From NCBI GenBank assembly GCA_003952965.2, contig CM025849.1:10736359-10800358 (forward strand): 64,000 nt of DNA. Direction: 5' to 3'. The notes under the pieces were generated by a model, which was not told the origin of the DNA, ran no database searches, and saw only the letters and a program-made list of their open reading frames with translations. Position 1 is the stretch's first letter. The number at the start of each line of letters is the position of its first letter. Of the stretch, positions 58,801 to 64,000 are shown in pieces. A program made the position numbers and the translations under genes. The DNA comes from Morella rubra (lineage: Eukaryota > Streptophyta > Magnoliopsida > Fagales > Myricaceae).

Positions 58801-61800
58801 ACAACTCATATCGTGCAAGATCAAAATACCCTATATAATGCGGTTGTTAATAAAATATACAATTGTACATTTTTTCAAATCAATAATACACCATAATATA
58901 TAATCTCATTATATTTTTTCAACTAAAGTACAATCATATGATAAAAGTGCAATAATACAATTACAGCATTCACCCTCCAATCAAGAGTAAGACACATATG
59001 CTATTTTTTTCGTAACTAAATAGTAATCAAACTATATTTTTTTCAAATCAATATAAAAACTATATATCATTATATTTTCAACAAAGAATCAGTGATAAAT
59101 CATAAAACACTTACCGTCTTAGTCGTCAATCAATATATCACACTATTATATAATTTATTTATAAATCATATAGGCACTTAATATATTTTCAAATAAATAT
59201 ACAACTTTATGTTTGTTCAATAATTATTACAAACTAGATAAAATTACAAATTATATTGCGAACATAAGAGCAATGATACAAGCTCTAAATTGAATGTAGC
59301 ACTTCAGTCTCCGATACCAATCAAGTATACAAATTAACTATATATTGATTCAAATAAATATAATTATATCAAACTGTATATTTTTCTCCAAAATCAATTA
59401 ATACAACTATATAATTTATAATTTTCCAACAAAGGGAGTAGCCATGATAATAATCAAGCCAATTCGCAGGACTCTCAATCCCAAATCAATATAGACACTC
59501 ATACAATTTCTCGAGGATAACATAAAACAATATAAATATTTTTTCCAAGATCAAATAATAACAACACTATTTTATATTTTTCAGAATCAATTACAACATT
59601 TAGTATACGGAGTTCTTCATGTATTTCAACAAGAATACAATGATAAATCATAAGAGCCAAGGAACAAATTTCAGATCACTTCAAATTGCACAGTCAAATA
59701 TACACTACTTAATGTATAACTTTCAAGATAAATATAAACATAACAAAACTAAATATATTTTCAAATCAATATATACAATCGGTATATACATATGATAATT
59801 CTTATACAACAAGAATACAAGTGATAAGGTCATAAACATCAGACATAATTCAACTCCATCAATATAGACACTGTATATTTTTCAAATAAATATACGTACT
59901 ATATATTTTTCTAATCAGTTTACAAACTATATATCACTATATTTTTCTACAAGGAATCAATGATAAATCATAAAACAATTCCGCACTTCAATCTCCAATC
60001 ATTATAAACACTATACGTTTCTCAAATAAATATACACTATATAATTTTCAAATAAATATACAAACTACACATTTTTCACATCAACATACACTCTATATAT
60101 CATTATATTTTTCAAAAAAGAATCAATGATAAATCAAAAAACAATTCAGCACTTCAACCTCCAATAAATATACACACTATATATCTTTCAAATAAATATA
60201 CAAACTACACATTTTTCACATCAACATACACTCTATATATCATTATATTTTTCAAAAAAGAATCAATGATAAATCAAAAACCAATTCAGCGCTTCAATCT
60301 CCAATCAATATACACAATATATTTTTTTCAAATAAATATACAAACTGTATTTTTTTCAAATCAATATACAAACTGTTTATTTTTCAAATCAATTTACAAC
60401 TATATACGATTATATTTTTCAACAAAGAATCAAAGATAAATCAAAAACCAATTCAGAACTTCAATCTACAATCCATATAGACACTATACATTTTTCAAAT
60501 AAAATGCTACTTGTGTATTTCAAATCAAATATACACTTTTTGCACACTAAATATCCGAAATTAGGTTTATATAATTCACAAAGAAACAATTTAATTTGAT
60601 AAACAAAAATTCCGCACATTATTTGCTCAGGGGTCATCACATATGGAGGTATACACACTATATATTTTTCAAGTAAATATAAAGACTATAGTTTTTTCAT
60701 TTTTTCAAAGGTAAGTACAAAAATATTGAGTATTTTTCAAATCAATTTAGAAACTATATATCATTATATTTTTAAACAAATAATCAATGATAAATCAAAA
60801 ACCTATTCAGCGCTTCAGTCTCCAATCAATATACACACTATATATTTTTCAAGTAAATATACAAACTATTTATTTTTCAAATCAATTTAAAACTATATAT
60901 CGTTATATTCTTCAACAAAGAGTCATTGATAAATCATAAACCAGTTTAGAACTTCAATCCCCAATCAATATAGAGACTATAAATTTTTCAAATAAATATA
61001 CAAGTTATATGTCATTATATTTTTCAACGAAGAATCAGTGATAAATCATAAGCCAATTCCGACTTCAATCTCCAATCATTATACACACTATATATTTTTC
61101 ATATGAATATACAAACTACATATTTTTTAAATCAATTTACAACTATATATCGTTTTATTTTTCAACAAAGAATCAATGTTAAATCATAAACCAATTCAGC
61201 ATTTCAATCTCCAATCAATATACACAAATTGTATTTTTCAAATAAATATGCAATCTATATATTTTTCAAATCTGTTTACGAACTATATATCATTATATTT
61301 TTAAACAAATAATCAATGATAAATCATAAACAATTCAGCACTTCAATCTCCAATCAATATACACACTATATATTTTTCAAATAAATATACAAACTATATA
61401 TTTTTCAAATAATATATATACAATATATATAGTCATTATACACAAAGAATAATGATAAATCATAAACCAATTAGCACTTCAATCTCCAATCAATATACAC
61501 ACACATATATTTTTTCAAATAAATATACAAACTATATTTTTTTCAAATCAATATACAAACTATATATCTTTTATTGTTCAACAAAGAATCAATGATAAAT
61601 CATAAACAATTCAGCACTTCAATCTCCAATCAATATACACACTATATATTTTTTAAATAAATATACAAACTTATATTTTTCAAATCAATATACAAACTAT
61701 ATATCATTATAATTTTCAACAAAGAATCAATGATAAATAATAAACCAATTCAGCACTTCAATCTCCAATCAATATAGACACTATATATTTTTCAAATAAA

Positions 61801-64000
61801 TATACACTATATATTTTTCAAATCAATATACAAACTTTATATTTTTAAAATCAATATACAAACTATATATCATTATATTTTTCCACAAAGAATCAATGAT
61901 AAATCGTAAACCAATTAAGCACTTCAATCTCCATCAAGATTAGAACACATTTATGGAATTGTTCAAAATAAAGCTACTAGGCACGTAGACTATTTTTTGA
62001 AAATCAATATATGCCACCAACTATAGTCATATTGTTAAAACTTTGCAATTGTACAAACTACTATTTCTATTAGAATTTTTTCAACAAAAGAATGAATAGA
62101 TAAATCGAGCAATAACCATTACTCAACCACTTCAATCTCATCAATCAAGTATAACAACAAATAATATTTTTTCAAATAAATATACAAACTATATGTTTTT
62201 CAAATCAATTTACAAACTATTTATCATTATATTGTTCAACAAAGATTCAATCATAAATCATAAACCAATGCAGCACTTCAATCTCCAATCAAAATACACA
62301 CTATATATTTTTCAAAAAAATATACAAACTATATTTTCAAAAACTCAATTGACAACAATTTCATATAGGTCATATATTTTCAACAAGAATCAAGATGCAC
62401 ATCATAAAACAATTCAGCATTTCAACCTCCATTCAATATACACACTATATATTTTCAAATAAATATAAAAACTATATATTTAGGGTTACATATTCGAATA
62501 TACAAACTTTACTATAATATTATCATATCGTTCAATAGTCCAAAGAATCAATCATAAAATTATCAAACCAAATTTCAGCCGGAGCTTAAAAGTTCTCAAT
62601 CAAAAATATCACACTATACTATTTCGAAATAAATTATCAACGTTTTATATTTTCAAATCATAGTACCAGAACTAATATTTAATTGATCATATATTTATCA
62701 AAGACCAAAGAATTTACACTCCATATACTCCTCAAACTAGATTCTTGCGCACTTCAAATCTCAAATCCAATTAACATCTACTATATTTATTTCATAATAA
62801 GATGTGCTGCAATCTATACTATTACTTAAATTAGTTTATAACTACAACTATATATCATAATATATTTTTTCAACACAAGAATCAATGATAGAGGAGGTCA
62901 TAAATAACCACCCTTCAAGCACTATATAATTCCAGATCAGTATGAGTTAGACCAATATCATTTTCCAAATAAATATCTACTATATAATTTTTGAAATCAT
63001 ATACAACAGGAATTTTTTAAATCCAATTTCAAACTACATCTTATTATATTTTTCCAACAAAAGAATAGTCGTAAATTACGATAAAACAATTCTCAACATT
63101 CAACTCGTCTAAATAAATAGCGGAGCACTTATACTATTTTTCAAATAAGTATCAAACAAATCTATTATACTTCTTATTTCAAATCAAAATCACAAAACAC
63201 TCATTTTACTTTCATTTCAAATCAATTTAAAAACTATATATCATTACATTTTTGAACAAAGAGTCAATGATAAATCATAAACTAATTCCGCACTTCAATC
63301 TCCAATCATTATAGACACTATACGGTCAATCATTTTTGGCAAATAGAATAAGTAAAGAATATATATTTTGAAATCAATATACAACGAACATTATAAATTT
63401 TTAAAATCAATTTACAAAAACATAGGTGGTCGAATTATATTCTTTCAAACAAAGAATCAATGATATCATAAACCACATAATACAAACACTTCAATCTCCA
63501 AATTAAATACTACTACACTATAATAAGTTCATTGAAGATAATATATCAAACCTATAGGGAACTAATCCTTTGGTCAACAATCAAGTAAATATGCGAACTA
63601 GATTATTTTGTTTCAAATCAAATACTATATTAAAACTATATTCTTTGGTACATTTGTTCCACAAAAAGAGTCTAATGATAAATCATATAAAACCACACCC
63701 TTCAGCGGCATACACTTCAATCTTCAGTCAATATACACACTATATGTTTTTCAAATAAATATACAAACTATATATTTTTCTAATCAGTTTACAAACTATA
63801 TATCTTTATATTGTTCGACAAATAATGAATGATAAATCATAAACCAATTCCGCACTTCAATCTCCAATCAGTATAGACAGTATACATTTTTCAAATAAAT
63901 ATAAACTATAAATTTTTCATATAAATATACAGACTATATATTTTTCAAATATATATACAAACTATATATTTTTCGAATGAATATAAAAACTATATATTTT
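46802..64000 (+). repeat. AT-rich satellite array, about 140 bp unit with 26-28 bp sub-repeats
   Basis: The unit contains, in fixed order, ttcagcacttcaatctcc, aatcaatatacacac, one to four copies of a sub-repeat based on tatatttttcaaatcaatat, then tatatcattatatttttcaa, caaagaatcaatgataa and atcataaaccaa. Landmarks repeat at 136-140 bases (for example 61341, 61477, 61617, 61756), lengthened to about 166 where an extra sub-repeat is present. Three units from 49861 repeat at exactly 140 bases. All copies share one orientation. Clean stretches include about 48731-50880, 52550-53010 and 60660-61940. Between them the same unit is recognisable but full of random insertions and deletions. The array runs off the window. 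It has no coding capacity; short frames in it are chance. Confidence 0.93.

Noticed and set aside
47319-63832. Short open frames rich in Ile, Tyr, Phe and Asn in the right third
   Set aside because: They are translations of the satellite unit and repeat with it; there is no protein signal.
46802-64000. CRISPR-like regular repeats
   Set aside because: The units are contiguous satellite copies without unique spacers, in a plant nuclear context.

Overview
The window is nuclear DNA of a dicot plant, probably woody. The genes carry short GT-AG introns, the closest relatives I recognise are Arabidopsis RDUF1/2, SDIR1 and ZIP2, and the intergenic space is AT-rich and full of typical plant transposable elements (CACTA, hAT, Mutator-type MITEs, copia and gypsy-like LTRs, LINE tails). 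I cannot name the species. All host genes I can support lie on the + strand.

Layout. 1-3.2 kb: AT-rich intergenic DNA with two MITEs, then a promoter. 3.3-4.4 kb: an intact single-exon RING-H2 ubiquitin ligase of the RDUF1/2 type. 4.4-10 kb: intergenic, with a MITE and a non-autonomous hAT. 10-16.3 kb: an intact SDIR1 orthologue (8 coding exons, 278 aa) with a 1 kb inverted-repeat element in intron 6. 17-44 kb: a tandem array of ZIP2-like metal transporter genes. Copies 1 and 3 are intact (333 and 335 aa), copies 2 and 4 carry frameshifts at or near the seventh membrane segment, and a fifth copy survives only as intron and 3' debris. The copies are separated by copia LTR fragments (one carrying a nested hAT that has captured a piece of histone H4), a gypsy-like LTR with a copia LTR nested in it, two CACTA elements and LINE-type insertions.

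45.8-46.8 kb is an assembly gap of exactly 1000 N. From 46.8 kb to the end lies one AT-rich satellite of about 140 bp period, with a 26-28 bp sub-repeat. Clean stretches alternate with stretches that look like uncorrected long reads.

How the genes relate. RDUF1/2 and SDIR1 are both RING ligases of abscisic acid and drought signalling; a consensus ABRE core lies upstream of SDIR1. The ZIP genes are predicted Zn/Mn/Cu-type divalent metal carriers. All four recognisable copies keep a promoter block with GTAC cores, in three of them an inverted GTAGTAC / GTACTAC pair, which fits a copper-response element of the SPL7 type. From memory, Arabidopsis ZIP2 (At5g59520) and RDUF2 (At5g59550) are close neighbours, so this looks like an old linkage block in which ZIP2 has been amplified.
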